A DNA stretch of 64,000 nt from contig JANJXV010000152.1 in the NCBI GenBank assembly GCA_024803745.1, positions 744,001 to 808,000 of the forward strand, in the 5' to 3' direction. This stretch comes from Megascapheus bottae. Taxonomy: Eukaryota > Chordata > Mammalia > Rodentia > Geomyidae. Made by a program: the position numbers and the translations under genes. Each line of letters starts with the position of its first letter. Positions within the stretch are counted from its first letter, which is position 1. Below, piece by piece: positions 21,114-31,849 of this stretch. The notes beneath the pieces were generated by a model. That model ran no database searches. It was not told where the DNA came from and was given only the letters and a program-made list of their open reading frames with translations.

Positions 21114-21275
21114 GTCAGTCCTGGCCTTGGACTCAGGCCTGAGCACGATCCTTGGGTTTTCTCAAGGCTAGCTCTCTACCACTTGAGCTATAGCACCACT
21201 TCTGGCTTTTTTCTGTGTATGTGGTACCAAGGAATTGAACCAGGTCTTTGTGCATGCTAGGCCAAACTCCCAACC
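21114..21275 (-). repeat. IDL-Geo SINE, 5' end shortened
   Basis: gtcagtcctggccttggact through gctaggccaaactcccaacc; the caagcactctaccac segment is missing. Confidence 0.85.
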
Positions 21276-21373
21276 CCAAGAATCATATGGTGATATAATG
21301 AATTCTATGTGGCAGTAGAGTTAAAGGTAGATTTCTCTGTGGAAATCAATGTGAAACAAAATAAAATAAGAAA

Positions 21374-21640
21374 GCCTGGTGCTGGTGGCTCAAGCCTGTA
21401 ATCCTGGCAACTTAGGAGGCTGAGATCTGAGGATCAAAGTTCAAAGCCAGACCAATAAGAAAATGAACTTAGACTCTTCTCTCCAATGAACCAATAGAAA
21501 ATGGGAAGTGGGACTATGGCTCAATTAGGTAGGGCAGTAGCCTTGAGCTGAAGAGCTCAGGGGCAACACGCAGGTCCAGAGGTTAAGTCCCATGAGTGAC
21601 AAAGAAAAAAAAAGAGACAAAGAAAGAAAGAAAGGTATAA
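21374..21640 (+). repeat. B1-Geo SINE
   Basis: gcctggtgctggtggctcaa through tcccatgagtgacaaag, then an A/GAAA tail. Confidence 0.9.
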
Positions 21641-21781
21641 ATGAGATGTCATTTTTTTTGAAACTAAGACTATAAAGGTATGAGGGAACAAGGAATAAGT
21701 CAGGGCTTTATTCTCTGGTAAGGATAATAGCTTTTCACTGGTAGGCAGAGACTGGGATTCAGAACCAAACCTTTCCAGCCA

Positions 21782-21968
21782 CTAGTTGAGCCTAGTGGTA
21801 GAGTGCTTGCCTAGCATGCACAAAGACATGGGTTCGATTCCTCAGTACCACATACATAGAAAAAGCTGGAAGTAATGACTTATTTGGTAATGTTCTGTCC
21901 TTGAGAAAACCCAAGGACAGTGGTCAGGTCCTAAGTTCAAGGCCAGGAGTAGAAGGGAAAAAATATAC
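21782..21968 (+). repeat. IDL-Geo SINE
   Basis: ttgagcctagtggtagagtg, intact B box (gggttcgattcc), Geo half diverged at 21873-21895. Confidence 0.9.
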
Positions 21969-22289
21969 ATGATGTTTTAGTCTAGAGAAGATAATTAACT
22001 AGGCAATGAGATGAAGTATTTCTGGTCTTCCATGTGTCTAAGTTACAGGAGTGTCAGAAAAGGAATTTTGATGAGACTTCAAATGGAAAGAAACAAATTT
22101 CCAAATTCCCACAAGTACCTAAATTGAGATGTTAGTGAGAAGATATGACTGAAGAGATGTAAGTTTAAGTACTTACTCTCAAGAACCATTCTTGCTTACA
22201 TCAAAGGCAAACAGACATATAAACCACTCTTGTGGCCTCTGAGTCTAGAAAATATTCCTGTTCCTCACTTAATTGTTAAGAAGCAAAGC

Positions 22290-22525
22290 AGCATTGGAGC
22301 TGGTTAACGTAATTCTAGCTGCTACTCAGGATCTGAGGATCAAGGTTCAAAGCCAGCCTGGGCACAAAAGGACCTGAGACTCTTATCACCAGTTAACCTC
22401 TATGAAACAGAAAGTGGGGCTATAGCCCAAGGATAGGGACTGTAGCCGTATGCTGAAGAGTTCAGGGACAGGGCCCAGGGCTATGAACCAAGAAAAAAAA
22501 AAGGAAAACAAAAAAAGTTTAAAAA
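22290..22525 (+). repeat. B1-Geo SINE
   Basis: tggagctggttaacgtaatt through aggcccagggctatgaacc; the ggaggctgagat box is partly deleted. Confidence 0.8.
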
Positions 22526-22889
22526 ATAAGCAAACCAGCACAATATATCAATTATTTCTCATAAAAAAAGACAGCTATTCCCCAATATATAAATAAAAGA
22601 ATATTTGAAAAACAGCCACAGGTATACCATAGGCAGTACTCAGCTTAAAACTGTAGCAATACATAGTTGGGTAATTTGAATAAATATTTCCTGTTATATA
22701 AAAAGAAAACTAAAACACAGAAAAACATTATTGGTCATTGTAAAATATTCTTAATATGTTAGAGAGAAATGCATATATTTCTCACAAATCAATTTCCACT
22801 TTTATATTTTAAAATATCTAAGAGTTTACCTTTAAGGAATATTTGGATCTCATGAATGTTTGTGTTTTCTTTTCTATAATTCATTTTAG

Positions 22890-23485
22890 ATGTCCAAGTA
22901 ATGGAGAATGTGTTTAAGACCTGCCAGGAAAGTCCACATGCATGTCTTTGTGAAGTAGCAGTTGCAAGTAGTATCCAAGCAGAGGAAAATGTGAGATTAG
23001 CAACAACTTTTAATCTGAGATCCACACATAAGCCAGAGGTGATTAGTAATAGTGGCAACACCTTAGAGTTGAGGACTGAGGAGTTCATTAAGTGTCAGAA
23101 CATGCTTCTCTCTCCTGAGCCTGATGAGATGCATGCTGCATATAGGACTCGTATGTCTCCTGTTGTTGAACAATCCCTCAGATATTCAGAGCATTTTAGT
23201 CAAAATTGTGACAGTCCAAAAGAGCTGCAGTTTCATAGTAATGTTCAGGGAGGGAGGAAAAATGCTGAATGTACTGTGTGTCGAAAAATATTGTACTTAA
23301 CAACGACCATCACTACACACCTGAAAATATACACAGGAGAGACTCCTCGTACATGTAGTGAATGTGAGAAATCTATCAGTAATGAAATACACCTTACAAT
23401 ACCTCAGAGCAAATATCCTGAGATATCCGATGAGTATATCAACTGTGAAAATTTAATTTCTGAGAAATCAGACCACACGTTCTGA
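22890..23485 (+). CDS. Zinc-finger last exon, linker part up to in-frame TGA
   Basis: The acceptor is ttcattttag. This is the region between KRAB and the finger array. It includes relics of early fingers: a Cys-x2-Cys pair followed by a His at the end of helix, and a Thr-Gly-Glu linker near 23330, but none complete. The frame is open from the exon start to TGA at 23483-23485. The same frame then continues without shift into the fingers, so the TGA is a point nonsense change, possibly from CGA (a CpG transition), and not a frame end of a separate gene. A shorter protein ending here would lack all intact fingers. Confidence 0.8.
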
Positions 23486-24691
23486 CCTCGATCTCCAACA
23501 GAAGGGAAACCTTACAAATATGAGGAACGTACTAAAATTTCCACCCAGAAGTCAGCTCTCAGCAGGCATCAGAGAACTCACAAAGAAGAGAAATCTTATG
23601 AATGCAATAAATGTGGGAAGTTTTTCAGACTGAAGTCATTCCTCACTTTGCATCAGAGAATACACACAGGAGAGAAACCTTATGAACGTAACAAATGTGG
23701 AAAGTCTTTCACCCAGAATGTACACCTTCGAGTTCATCAGAGAACACACATGGGAGAGAAACCTTATAAAAGTAATGAATGTGGAAAGTCTTTCATGTGG
23801 AAGGAACAACATACTGTTCATCAGGGAACACACACTGGAGAAAAATCTTATAAGTGTAATGAATGTGGAAAGTCCTTCAACTGGATGGCACGACTCCGTG
23901 TTCATCAGAGAATACACACAGGAGAGAAAACTTATGAGTGTAACAGATGTGGAAAGTCCTTCACACAGAAGTCAAACCTCAAGAGACATATGACAATTCA
24001 CACAGGAGAGAAACCTTTTGAATGTAACCAATGTGGAAAGTCTTTCAGACAGAAGTATTCCCTCAGTTTGCATCAGAGAACACACACAGGAGAGAAACCT
24101 TATGAGTGCAACAAATGTGGAAAGACCTTCAAGTGGAAGTCATATCTTGCTACGCATAATAGAGCTCACACAGGAGAGAAACCATATGAATGTAGTGAAT
24201 GTGGAAGGTCTTTCACCTGGAAGGCAAAACTCCGTGTTCATCAGAGAATACACACAGGGGAGAAACCTTATGAGTGCAACACATGTGGAAAGGCCTTCAC
24301 ATGGAAGTCATACCTTGCAATGCATAATAGAACTCACACAGGGGAGAAACCTTATGAATGTAGTGAATGTGGAAAGTCTTTCACCTGGAAGGCAAAACTC
24401 CATGTTCATCAGAGAATACACACAGGAGAGAAACCTTATGAGTGTAACAGATGTGGAAAATCCTTCACATGGAAATCAGACCTCAACGGACATATGACAA
24501 TTCACAGAGGAGAAAAACCTTATGAATGTAACCAATGTAGAAAGTCTTTCAGATGGAAGTCTACCCTCAATTTGCATCAGAGAACACACACAGGAGAGAA
24601 ACCTTATGAGTGCAACAAATGTGGAAAGACCTTCAGGTGGAAGTCACATCTAGGGAGGCATAACAGAATTCACACATATGATGAACCTTAG
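23486..24691 (+). CDS. C2H2 zinc-finger array, 13 fingers
   Basis: This is the sequence-specific DNA-binding part of a KRAB zinc-finger repressor. A degenerate finger with both Cys replaced (23513) comes first. Thirteen 84-nt units follow from 23597, joined mostly by the canonical Thr-Gly-Glu-Lys-Pro linker. Finger 2 has Arg and finger 3 Ser in place of the first zinc-binding Cys; finger 3 also has His for the conserved helix Leu. Fingers 1 and 4-13 keep Cys2His2. There is no stop or frameshift for 401 codons until TAG at 24689-24691. Nine fingers (3, 4, 7-13) have Trp at helix position -1. Fingers 7-8 and 9-10 are near copies. As read, the array is cut off from the upstream frame by the TGA at 23483. 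Confidence 0.9.
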   Translation, partial: PRSPTEGKPYKYEERTKISTQKSALSRHQRTHKEEKSYECNKCGKFFRLKSFLTLHQRIHTGEKPYERNKCGKSFTQNVHLRVHQRTHMGEKPYKSNECGKSFMWKEQHTVHQGTHTGEKSYKCNECGKSFNWMARLRVHQRIHTGEKTYECNRCGKSFTQKSNLKRHMTIHTGEKPFECNQCGKSFRQKYSLSLHQRTHTGEKPYECNKCGKTFKWKSYLATHNRAHTGEKPYECSECGRSFTWKAKLRVHQRIHTGEKPYECNTCGKAFTWKSYLAMHNRTHTGEKPYECSECGKSFTWKAKLHVHQRIHTGEKPYECNRCGKSFTWKSDLNGHMTIHRGEKPYECNQCRKSFRWKSTLNLHQRTHTGEKPYECNKCGKTFRWKSHLGRHNRIHTYDEP

Positions 24692-25398
24692 TAATGTAAC
24701 CAAAGTGGAAAATCCTTCATGCAGTCTTCACCCCTCAGGAAGCATAAGGGAGTTCACACACTAGGGAAGCCGTAGCAATGTAATAAATGGGAAAGACTTT
24801 TTAGTCTTTGGAAGAAAACTCAGCTTGTGTCACACAACCAACACAAGATAAAACCCTTAATGAATGTGGCAAATTTTCAGTCTTTAACCTAAAAGGCACA
24901 ACTAAGGATTTATCACTAAACACCCATAGGAGAGAATCCTATGAATGAAATAAAAGGGAAAGTTTTTCAAGAAGTCATACTTGAATTTGCATGAGACCAC
25001 ACACACAGGATAGAAACCATATGAATGTAAGGAATGTGAGAAATCTATCATGAACCCATGGCTAACTACAGAATGAACACAGAAGAGAAAAACCTTATGA
25101 ATACTACAAATGTGGGAAGTGTTTGACCTGGAAGGCATACCTTTGTGTTCATCACAAACCTGATTCACATAGAAGAAATGAAAACCAATGAATATAACAA
25201 ATGTGCAATGACTTTTAATCAAAAGTTAGTCTTCAGTACATTTCAGAACATACACAAGAGAGAAATTCTGAGTAATGAAAAACTTTTAGCTATATATAGA
25301 ATCTCTGAATATGTAAGCATTAGGGGAAGTTCTTCAAAACAAGTCAACCTTCAGCAAGCATTAAGAGCACTCACAGAAGAAATAAATACAATATAGAA
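24692..25398 (+). pseudogene. Degenerate zinc fingers beyond the TAG stop
   Basis: After TAG and TAA the same frame still reads finger-like sequence (Gly-Lys-Ser-Phe-Met near 24709-24723, with His-x-x-x-Val-His), with the first Cys-x2-Cys pair broken. Further relics occur at 24780-24850, 24950-25060 and 25085-25395, the later ones in shifted frames. The ancestral array was therefore longer by several fingers. Confidence 0.7.
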
Positions 25399-25417
25399 AA
25401 CCATTGTCAGAAACCTG

Positions 25418-25587
25418 TATATGGGGTGACTGTGTAGCTTAACTAACAAGCATGAAGGCCTGGGTTCTATTCCTAATTACTACATAAAAAACAAGCCAGA
25501 AGAAGCACTGTGGTTCAAATGGTAGAGTGATAATCTTGAGCAAAAGAAGCTCAGGCCCTGAGTTCAAGCCTGAGGATTGTCACCAAA
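25418..25587 (+). repeat. IDL-Geo SINE, ID half shortened
   Basis: gtgactgtgtagcttaacta start, gggttctattccta at the B box, Geo half complete; its tail leads into a GA tract. Confidence 0.8.
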
Positions 25588-25668
25588 AAGAGAAAGAGGG
25601 GGGGTAAGAGAGACAGAGACAGAGAGAGAGAGACAGAGAGAGAGACAGAGAGAGACACAGAGAGAGAC
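25588..25668. repeat. (GA)n/(GACA)n microsatellite
   Basis: Imperfect GA and GACA repeats with a G8 run at 25598-25604, starting in the A-rich tail of an IDL-Geo SINE. Confidence 0.95.
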
Positions 25669-26258
25669 TATTAAACTGGACAAGAAATTCTGCATGGCAG
25701 AGGTAAGCTAGGTGTAATGGAAATGACTCTTCAGCTTGGGCACTTACTGAGCCAACACTTCTCATTGTGTTTAGTGGTGAAATCCCTGAATATTATCCAG
25801 AGGAAATGAACACAAATGATGGGCATTAATTACTTCAGGCTTTACAAATAATTAAGAGAGTGAAGTTGTTGTCTTGTGGCTTTTATAATAGGGAATATTT
25901 TGTGAAGTTGATTTTATTAACTCAGTAATAAGAGCTCTGTCCTACTGAGACTGGAATAAGAATCTTCACGATGGTCTGGGGAGTGATGGATGGGGAAAGA
26001 CTCACAATTTGAGCCAAGGACCTGAGAGCATCAATTTCTCCACTGCTCCTGCAAAGTCTCTTCTGTGTGTGGTCCATGCATTAAAACAGAAATGACTTAC
26101 TATTTCAAATTCAATTTTTGAATGGAAGGTATGATGGAAGATACTATTCCTTGTTTATTGCAAAATTTGCACAATAGGAAAATGCTTTTCATCACGTTAT
26201 GCCTCAAGTTATTTAGGAAACCTTCAGAAAACATGTAAGGACACATTTTTGGGGATAT

Positions 26259-26262
<4 letters not shown>
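25669..26262. other. 3' flank or UTR of the zinc-finger gene, unassigned
   Basis: No repeat or coding domain recognised. Confidence 0.4.

Positions 26263-26310
<48 letters not shown>
26263..26310. repeat. (GT)n microsatellite
   Basis: About 22 GT units, followed by a decayed minus-strand SINE to about 26440 (tcatttagcttgaacttaga, cttgagccccag). Confidence 0.95.
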
Positions 26311-26567
26311 TCTGTGTACACAAGTCATTTAGCTTGAACTTAGAGCATAAGCACTCCTTTAGCATCTTTGCCCAATGCTAATGCTTACCCCTTGAGCCCC
26401 AGCTCTACTTCTGGTTTCTTTGTTGGGTAAAGACAAGAGTCTTAAATATTTGGTTTTGGATGAGTAAGTCCAAAATGACTTCAGTGTTGCCTTTATATTT
26501 AATTACTCACTGATGATGAATCACTTGTGACTCGTAGCCTGTTCTTTTGTTCTGCTGAATGAGTTTT

Positions 26568-26573
26568 AATAAA
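26568..26573 (+). terminator. Candidate polyadenylation signal
   Basis: AATAAA followed within 40 bases by the T/G-rich sequence gtgttttctcactgttctgg. It could end the zinc-finger transcript. An earlier AATAAA at 24949-24954 is an alternative. Confidence 0.4.
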
Positions 26574-26761
26574 ACACCAGTGTTCATAAAGTGAAGAGCC
26601 TGTGTTTTCTCACTGTTCTGGAGGTGAAATTAACAGGATGATGAATATCTTTCTACCACCAGTAATTATTCCTTTAACCAGCTCCCTTCAGAATTTTGTG
26701 GCCAAAAACTACTAAGACATAGATTTGTTAAACTTAACAGTAGTGTCAAAAGTTACAAGCT

Positions 26762-27045
26762 TGGCAGGGCACAATGGCTCACACCTGTAATCCTAGCTAT
26801 TCAGGAGGCTGAGATCTGAGGATCAAAGCTCAAGTCCTGCCCAGGCACAAAAGGATTTGAGAATCCTATCCCCAGTTAAACTCTAGAAAACAGGAAGTGG
26901 GGCTTTGCTCAAGGATAGTGCCTTGAGCTGAAGACCTCAAGGACAACCCTCAGGCCTAGGATAGGGCAATAGCCTTGAGCTGAAAAGCTCAAGGACAGTG
27001 CCCAGGAGAAGATCAAGCCCCATGACCTCCCTACAAAAAAATTAG
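26762..27045 (+). repeat. B1-Geo SINE with doubled Geo end
   Basis: tggcagggcacaatggctca start; the segment agccttgagctgaaaagctcaaggacagtg repeats the preceding Geo end, as in the copies at 5884 and 11367. Confidence 0.85.
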
Positions 27046-27107
27046 AAACATGGAAAAGATGAGGAAGAGCAGCTAGTTAGAAGATGATTATGGAAATCCA
27101 AGGGATG

Positions 27108-27300
27108 TGGTCTGGGAGTTTTTCCTACGGGTAGAGTGCTATCCTCGCATGCACAAAGACCCAGGTTTGATTCCTCAGTACCACATACATAGAAAAGGCT
27201 GGAAGTGGTGTGGTGGCTCAAATGGTAGAGTTCTGGCCTTCAGAAAGTCCAAGGACAATGCTCAAGCCCTAAGTCCAAGCTCTAGCACTGGCAAAAATCT
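27108..27300 (+). repeat. IDL-Geo SINE
   Basis: ggtctgggagtttttcctac start, tttgattcctcagtaccac, complete Geo half. Confidence 0.9.
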
Positions 27301-27766
27301 AAGGGATGAGAGAGACAACTAGATATAGGGAGAAATGTGGTAGGTAATTGAAGTACAGTATTATGTTCCATGTTCTCATTGTGCAATGATTGCATATACA
27401 AAGCCAGATTGCATGTTCCTTTCTCAGGAGGACAGTCTCTCTTGGATGGTTATGGCCGATAATACATTAAGCTAACATACAGAAAGATATTGAGCAATCG
27501 CACAAAAAGAATCATGCATTTCTAGTTCCTTTTCTTGACTGCTATCTTGTTCAATCTGCCAGGCATCTCCTACTTTCTCCTATCACTTCAGGTTCCCTTT
27601 GTTTTTCCATGTTGAGCCAGTCTCTTCCACTTCTTCACTGATAGTTTTGTAAGCAACACAGATGACTCCTCTTGTTGCTCTGACTATGCTTCGTGTTCTT
27701 CGGCTTTCTTAATGAACTGAAATTCATCATCCTCATCTGATGATTCCATGGAGGCATAGTCTGGCT
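27301..27766. other. Unassigned sequence
   Basis: No feature recognised. Confidence 0.5.
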
Positions 27767-28508
27767 TCTTTTTTTTCGTATATTTTTATTGTAATTAATA
27801 GATGGGTTATATTCACAAGATAGATGGTACATTATCTCACAAGCGTTGATACGCTTTCTCATGACTTTGTCCCCATTTTCCTCCCCTACCCCCATCCCTC
27901 TTCTTGTTTTCCACCCTTTCCTATCCTATTTTAAATAACCAAATATGCATATATACAATATATCAGATAACAAGGTGAAACACGGTAACAATATGAGATA
28001 ACCAAGGGATAGCAAAAGAGATGAGAGATAACATAGTACATGAAGGACAACAATTACTCTTTATATGCGTTTTGTTTGTATATTCTGGAGGTCTTTTCAT
28101 TTAGCATCATTCTATGTGGCCTTATGTATCTTGGTTTTGTTCTATTATAAATTGCCGGGGCCAGCTGGCAGCAAACTAGGGTTCGCAGATTGGGGTTCCT
28201 GAAATAGTGGGCAAGGACTAGGAAAAAATAGAAGAGAGACAGACACACCGGGTCTGGGATGTCTGCAGCCCAAGTAAAGACTGCCTCGTTTATTGTCAAC
28301 TCCAGCTTATATCCCTTCTTGAAACCAGGGAACTTTCAACTGTTACATTCATATGGTAAATCTCAGGTAATTTAAACAGAATAAGGCCATAAAACAATAA
28401 GACAATAAAGCCATGGTCTGATGCAAATCAAGGTACAATTTGATTCTACTCTGGCTCCCAACAATAAATCTCTGCTAAGTCTTTCCATTTCCTTACAAAT
28501 GGGGCTGT
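27767..28508 (-). mobile_element. L1 3' end, interrupted by a solo LTR
   Basis: A T-rich tail at 27771-27786 is followed by the L1 3'UTR also seen at 52270 and 57393 (tgtaattaatag...gatagatggtacatta). The element continues to about 28152, then resumes at 28464-28508 (ctgctaagtctttccatttc). Part of the consensus between tctgctagg and gctaagtct is missing, as if deleted between short repeats before the LTR arrived. 5'-truncated and non-coding. Confidence 0.85.
28153..28463 (-). mobile_element. Solo LTR, class II (ERVK/IAP-like) endogenous retrovirus
   Basis: A 311-bp element with TG...CA ends. On the minus strand it starts TGTTGGGAGCC and ends GGCCCCGGCA. The flanking target duplication is a perfect 6-bp ATAAAT (28147-28152 and 28464-28469), the size typical of class II retroviruses. 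A minus-strand AATAAA is at 28289-28294. No internal viral genes remain. It lies inside the L1 3' end, so it is younger than that L1. Confidence 0.9.
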
Positions 28509-29384
28509 GCTTTTGGGAGGCACTCACACCACAGACAGAATTACCTGTGCCGTGACCATGACTGCCTGCACCCCTCACCCCCCAGTCTTTGCATTCCCCT
28601 CTACCCCACTCCCAGATCTTCTGGGACTGGGTATCCAGGCTACATCTTCCCACACTCACAAAGAGTCTACACTTGTATTCCAGGGGCCCTTTCTTCTGCC
28701 ATCCAGAGCACAGAATACACACCATGGCGATCACAGAGCTCAAACCCAAAGGCTGAGATGCAGAAGGGGGTGGCCCAGCAGCTTCCCAGGGCCTATCACC
28801 CATCCTGTGCATGCTCCAGCTTGTAACTTCCCCTGCTCCACCCTTTGCAAGGAAGTGCCATGCCCACAACCTAATCCCTGGTTCCCACCAATTCCATTCT
28901 CCCTTGGATTTTGCAGACAATCTGCCATAAGGGCCTAAGCATTCTGTTCATCACTTTATGTCCTTATCACTGCTTAGCTGCTTTAGCAGGCTCTACCCCT
29001 GTCATGGAGTGTGACCATGTCATGTTCTCTTTGTGGAGAAGTTGCCCCAGGAGAAGAAATGTGCACTTCATGTGAGTGCTGGACAGAGCAGGAGGGCTCT
29101 CTAGGACCAGAGGCCACAGGAGGGGTGCAGATGAGAGAATGCTAGGGGTCCCAGGGGACAGTGGGAGTTAGGGCATAGTTGGCTCCTTCTGCAGTGTTGA
29201 TAGCTCTTCTCAGTCCCCACAGAGTGAGGGTCACACCACAGATGTTAGAGGCAGTGCAGATTACCAATGGGCGCAGGGGGCTCTGTCACCCCCAGATGCT
29301 GGATACATGCTGGGGTGCAGGCAGAGGTGTTTTCAAGTCAGATAGTGTGGATGCTGCAGGGTCTAACTACTCATTCTTTACAGA
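28509..29384. other. GC-richer unassigned sequence
   Basis: Open frames of 143 and 182 codons overlap on opposite strands (28507-28938 plus, 28372-28920 minus, the latter running into the LTR). Neither shows a recognisable domain. The frames are probably a by-product of base composition. Confidence 0.35.
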
Positions 29385-29510
29385 TGACTCTACCTCTCTT
29401 GAGCTTTATCTCTGTGTTTGGCTTTTTCTTGGCAGTTAATTGGAAATGAGCGTTTCTTGGACTTTCTTTTCTGGGCTGGCTTCAAACAGAACCTCAATTG
29501 TTAGCTATGC
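29385..29510 (-). repeat. B1-Geo SINE, degraded
   Basis: Only the stretch ggctttttcttggcagttaattgg and a decayed B1-like half remain. Confidence 0.6.
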
Positions 29511-30408
29511 ACAGTTTTCAAACGATACCATACTGAAGATGGGAAGCTTGATCTGCTGCTTAACTGGGTTGCACTTTGGCTCCGTTCACTATGCCTCATG
29601 AGAGGGGGCTCAAAGTTCAGGGTCCCATTGGACTTGGGTGAATACATTCTCTGTGGTGCTGGGTCACCAACCCATGTCCTAAGATGGAAGTATGCATTGC
29701 CACATTTGATAAGAACTTCTACCAGAGACTGTCACCTCATGAATGCAGATTCTAAATTTGTATTCCATTTCCTGTAGTGGAGAAATCCCCTCCAAATTAG
29801 AACGGCTCTGATCCACCTGCAGACCCCACACCTAATCCACCCTTGTATGTTCTGGTGGAATGGGGATCTAAGTCTGGAGGAATGCTGGTTTCGTCCATGA
29901 AATAGCTAGACAAGTGATAAAAAAGGTTTTGTGTATTAATACGAGAAAAATCTAAAAGCAGAGTAGCAAAGGACAAGGAGCTGGCCAAAAGTTAGAGGGA
30001 CTCTAACTGGACTAACAATGGAATGGTAAGTTGCACTCAGAGGACTTGTACACAATCTGGAAATCCCTGAGACCTATCTATGTATCCTATCTGTTTGTCT
30101 AAATACATATTCTTTATGCATTTATGTATTTGTATAGAGAGACAGATTAATATATATGACTATACATACATTCATAGCCAGACACATATGGGTGTGTGGT
30201 ATAGTATATGTGAGTTTGTGTGTGTGTTTCTCTGGATGGTTATCTCTGTTTAAGAAAGATAGAATATGTGTAAATATCTTTACATTACTTTGATGAAATG
30301 TAGATAGACATAAGCACTTGGGGGAATCTGAAAGGAAAAGATTATTCACAGGAACCTTTATCCTTATGAAGTCCTCAGCAAGTTTTAATTTTTTTCATTA
30401 TTTTCTTT
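29511..30408. other. Unassigned sequence
   Basis: AT-rich with short TATG/TGTG tracts (30120-30240). No repeat family or gene recognised. Confidence 0.5.
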
Positions 30409-30662
30409 CTTTTTTTTAAACCAGTACTAAGGATACCTCTCAGAGACCAGGTGCTGCCAATTACAATTTTTCTCATGGCTGGTACAAGAGGAACAGAGTC
30501 ACAGTTCCACTTTTCCCTTTTTTTGTGTGTACTTAACTGAAGATAAAGATCTCTATTACTGACTTTCTTTCTAGGGCTGGCTTCTAACCAGGATCCTCAG
30601 ATCTCAGCCTCCTCTATAGCTACAATTAACAGTATGAGAACCCATCACTGGGCATATGAGAA
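30409..30662 (-). repeat. B1-Geo SINE, diverged
   Basis: T-rich tail, then cagtactaaggatacctctca; the B1-like half (ggatcctcagatctcagcct) is clearer. Confidence 0.7.
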
Positions 30663-30824
30663 TTCAGTTCCAATTCACAGGGCAAGAAATTGTGTGAATT
30701 TCTAAACTCCAATTAGCTACAATACGCTAGAAGTGAAAGACCAATACCTTTCAGGAAAAGATGCTCAGGGTTATCCCATAGGCCATGAGAGTAAACCCAA
30801 AACCCTATACACACATGTGCATGC

Positions 30825-30864
30825 ACACACTGGCACATATACACACACATGCACACACACACAA
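30825..30864. repeat. (CA)n-rich tract
   Basis: Interrupted CACA/CATG repeats. Confidence 0.8.
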
Positions 30865-31045
30865 TATCTCAGGCAATATTGTATCTTGAATTAATATCCA
30901 GAGATTGGACAAAAGCATAGCAAGTTATGAAATCTGTTTTTCTTTTCTACTTTGAGGGAAAGGAATAGGTCACAAGATGCAGAAGCAAAGACTTCAGAGG
31001 CAAATGCTGTGAGTGAATAGTTTGTAAAAAGTACATTCTTTTATT

Positions 31046-31237
31046 TCTTCTGCCAGTCCTGTGGCTTGAACTCAGGGCCTGAGCACTGTCCTTGGGTTTT
31101 CTCAAGTCTAGCCCTCGGCCACTTGAGCCACATTGCCACATCTAGATTTTCTATCTCCATGGTACTGAGGAATGGAACCCAGATCTTCATGGATGCCAGG
31201 CAGGCACTCTACCACTAGGCCAAACTCCCAACCCGGA
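31046..31237 (-). repeat. IDL-Geo SINE
   Basis: tctgccagtcctgtggcttg through actaggccaaactcccaacc. Confidence 0.9.
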
Positions 31238-31461
31238 CATAGTATTTATAATAGTCATCATCACCATATCAAAATATCCTTTATCCTACAAAGAATGAAC
31301 ACTTCTCTATGTGTCTAATGCTTTTTTTTTCTCCCGTACTTCTGTGATTTTCCCATTTACATTTTTTACAGATGACAGCACAGATGTTCATCAGGAAAAA
31401 AAATAGATTAGGATACAGAAATCTAACAATGTGCTAGTCGATCAATGTCAAAAAATATGTG

Positions 31462-31665
31462 CAAGATGGCCTGGGAGTTTGATCTAGTGATAGAGTGTTT
31501 GGCTACACGCAAAAAGTCTCAGGTTTTATTCCTCATTACCACATACATAGAAAATGCTGAAAGTGGTGCTGTGGCTCGGTGGGGCAACTATAGCCTAAAG
31601 AAAGCCCAAGAACAATGCTCAGGCTCTGAGTTCAAGCACTGGGACTAGAAAAAGCAAAATAAAAA
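31462..31665 (+). repeat. IDL-Geo SINE
   Basis: gatggcctgggagtttgatc start; B-box region ggttttattcctca is mutated; complete Geo half. Confidence 0.85.
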
Positions 31666-31849
31666 ATGTGCAAGGTGCAAAATGCAGGCTGAGAAGGCAC
31701 TGTGAATCAAAATGGCTTGTGAAGGATGAGGGGAATAGTGACAGTTAAGTTTAGATCTTACTCAAGAAAGGCTCCTTGAGCCAGAGACCAGACTGGTAGC
31801 TAGGCTTAGTTAAAGATGTTGGGATTTTACAAACAAAGTGTGCTGTTTA

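Noticed and set aside
23636..23917. Minus-strand and alternative-frame repeats of the zinc-finger exon with regular 28-residue periodicity
   Set aside because: The periodicity is only the shadow of the 84-nt zinc-finger units.
23597..24691. CRISPR-like array: 84-bp units at regular spacing
   Set aside because: The units encode C2H2 fingers in one frame; this is vertebrate coding sequence.
28372..28920. 182-codon minus-strand frame
   Set aside because: It crosses the LTR and L1 boundary and lacks any domain, so it is a chance frame in GC-rich sequence.
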